In this document: piece by piece, positions 5,679 through 5,849 of the stretch
Numbering within the stretch: position 1 is the stretch's first letter
Layout: each line of letters starts with the position of its first letter
Assembly: GCA_012728775.1 (NCBI GenBank)
Contig: JAAYEN010000104.1
Span: 1 to 5,849 of the forward strand
DNA: 5,849 nt
Source: Tissierellia bacterium
GTDB lineage: Bacteria > Bacillota_A > Clostridia > Tissierellales > Peptoniphilaceae
Direction of reading: 5' to 3'
The notes under the pieces: model-generated
What the model saw: the letters and a program-made list of their open reading frames with translations, nothing else
What the model was told of the DNA's origin: nothing
Database searches by the model: none
Position numbers and translations under genes: made by a program

Positions 5679-5707
5679 TTGACATTAAGCTATTTATATG
5701 CTATTTT
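5679..5707 (+). promoter_or_regulatory. Main promoter of rpmG (P2)
   Basis: A perfect TTGACA at 5679-5684 is followed by a 17-bp spacer and TATTTT at 5702-5707, with TGC at 5699-5701 as an extended -10. The T-run of the preceding hairpin abuts the -35 box and could act as an AT-rich upstream element. The start would be near 5714, giving a leader of about 38 bases with GGAGGTG before the ATG. Confidence 0.75.
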
Positions 5708-5751
5708 AGTTACCAGAAATTTTAATATAATCAAGATACAGGAGGTGCCCT

Positions 5752-5849
5752 ATGGCAGATAAAGTTACTCTTGCTTGTCAAGAATGTAAAAACAGAAATT
5801 ACGTAACATTCAAAAATAAGAAAAACACAACTGAGAGAATTGAGTTAAA
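5752..5849 (+). CDS. rpmG: Ribosomal protein L33 (bL33), N-terminal part
   Basis: Thirty-two full codons are visible before the window ends. The peptide begins [20 protein letters not shown] and continues with [12 protein letters not shown], which is the characteristic bL33 start. Cys9 and Cys12 are the first pair of the zinc ribbon, so this is the zinc-binding (C+) form. The second cysteine pair lies beyond the window. L33 is a small protein of the large ribosomal subunit near the E site. The ATG follows AGGAGGTG at 5740-5747, an excellent ribosome site. In Firmicutes rpmG commonly leads the secE-nusG-rplKAJL region, which may continue to the right; that is inference. Confidence 0.95.
   Translation, partial: MADKVTLACQECKNRNYVTFKNKKNTTERIEL

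Larger units (their letters stand above)
5427..5751. other. Divergent intergenic region between the oxidoreductase genes and rpmG
   Basis: These 325 bases hold no credible protein or stable RNA gene on either strand. They contain the ribosome site and candidate promoter of the minus-strand oxidoreductase genes, an 8-bp tandem repeat, two plus-strand promoters split by a short hairpin, and the rpmG ribosome site GGAGGTG at 5741-5747. The sequence is very AT-rich throughout. The longest plus-strand reading frames seen are a few codons, such as MNLY from 5633. Confidence 0.8.

Noticed and set aside
5726..5731. TATAAT just before the rpmG ribosome site as the main promoter
   Set aside because: It has no -35 box at the right distance, and the start would fall almost on the ribosome site. 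The TTGACA promoter at 5679-5707 is better.

Overview
The window is a low-GC stretch from what looks like an anaerobic member of the Firmicutes (Clostridia or Tissierellia type). The grounds are the AT-rich intergenic DNA, strong GGAGG ribosome sites, short intrinsic terminators, a zinc-ribbon type L33, and a two-gene 2-oxoacid:ferredoxin oxidoreductase of the kind used by amino-acid and organic-acid fermenting anaerobes. The genus cannot be fixed from the sequence alone.

Plus strand, left half. The window opens on the last 31 codons of lysyl-tRNA synthetase (lysS), closed by a long terminator hairpin. Next is a gene with its own near-consensus promoter for a secreted lipoprotein of 386 residues. 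It has a lipobox, a glutamate-rich linker and two copies of a domain of about 155 residues. It ends in a terminator and is followed by a separate gene for a multi-pass membrane protein of 252 residues. A perfect 13-bp hairpin separates that gene from the convergent genes to its right.

Minus strand, right half. Reading leftward from about 5430, a fused gamma-alpha subunit and a beta subunit of a 2-oxoacid:ferredoxin oxidoreductase overlap by ATGA, so they form one translationally coupled unit. tadA (tRNA adenosine deaminase) follows 60 bases downstream and probably shares the transcript. The enzyme would convert a 2-oxoacid plus CoA to acyl-CoA and CO2 while reducing ferredoxin; no ferredoxin gene or delta subunit is present here.

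Right end. A divergent intergenic region of 325 bp carries a candidate promoter for the oxidoreductase pair on the minus strand. On the plus strand it has a promoter, then a short terminator-like hairpin, then a second promoter directly in front of rpmG (ribosomal protein L33), which runs off the window.

Most of the window is housekeeping. The parts most worth a second look are: the duplicated lipoprotein, whose two repeats each carry a D/E-x-x-T-S-x-T element resembling a degenerate covalent-flavin motif; its abrupt change in codon choice near codon 297; the palindrome around its promoter; the glutamine where a cluster-ligand cysteine is expected in the oxidoreductase beta subunit; and the promoter-hairpin-promoter layout upstream of rpmG. 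No mobile element, CRISPR array, tRNA or rRNA was seen.
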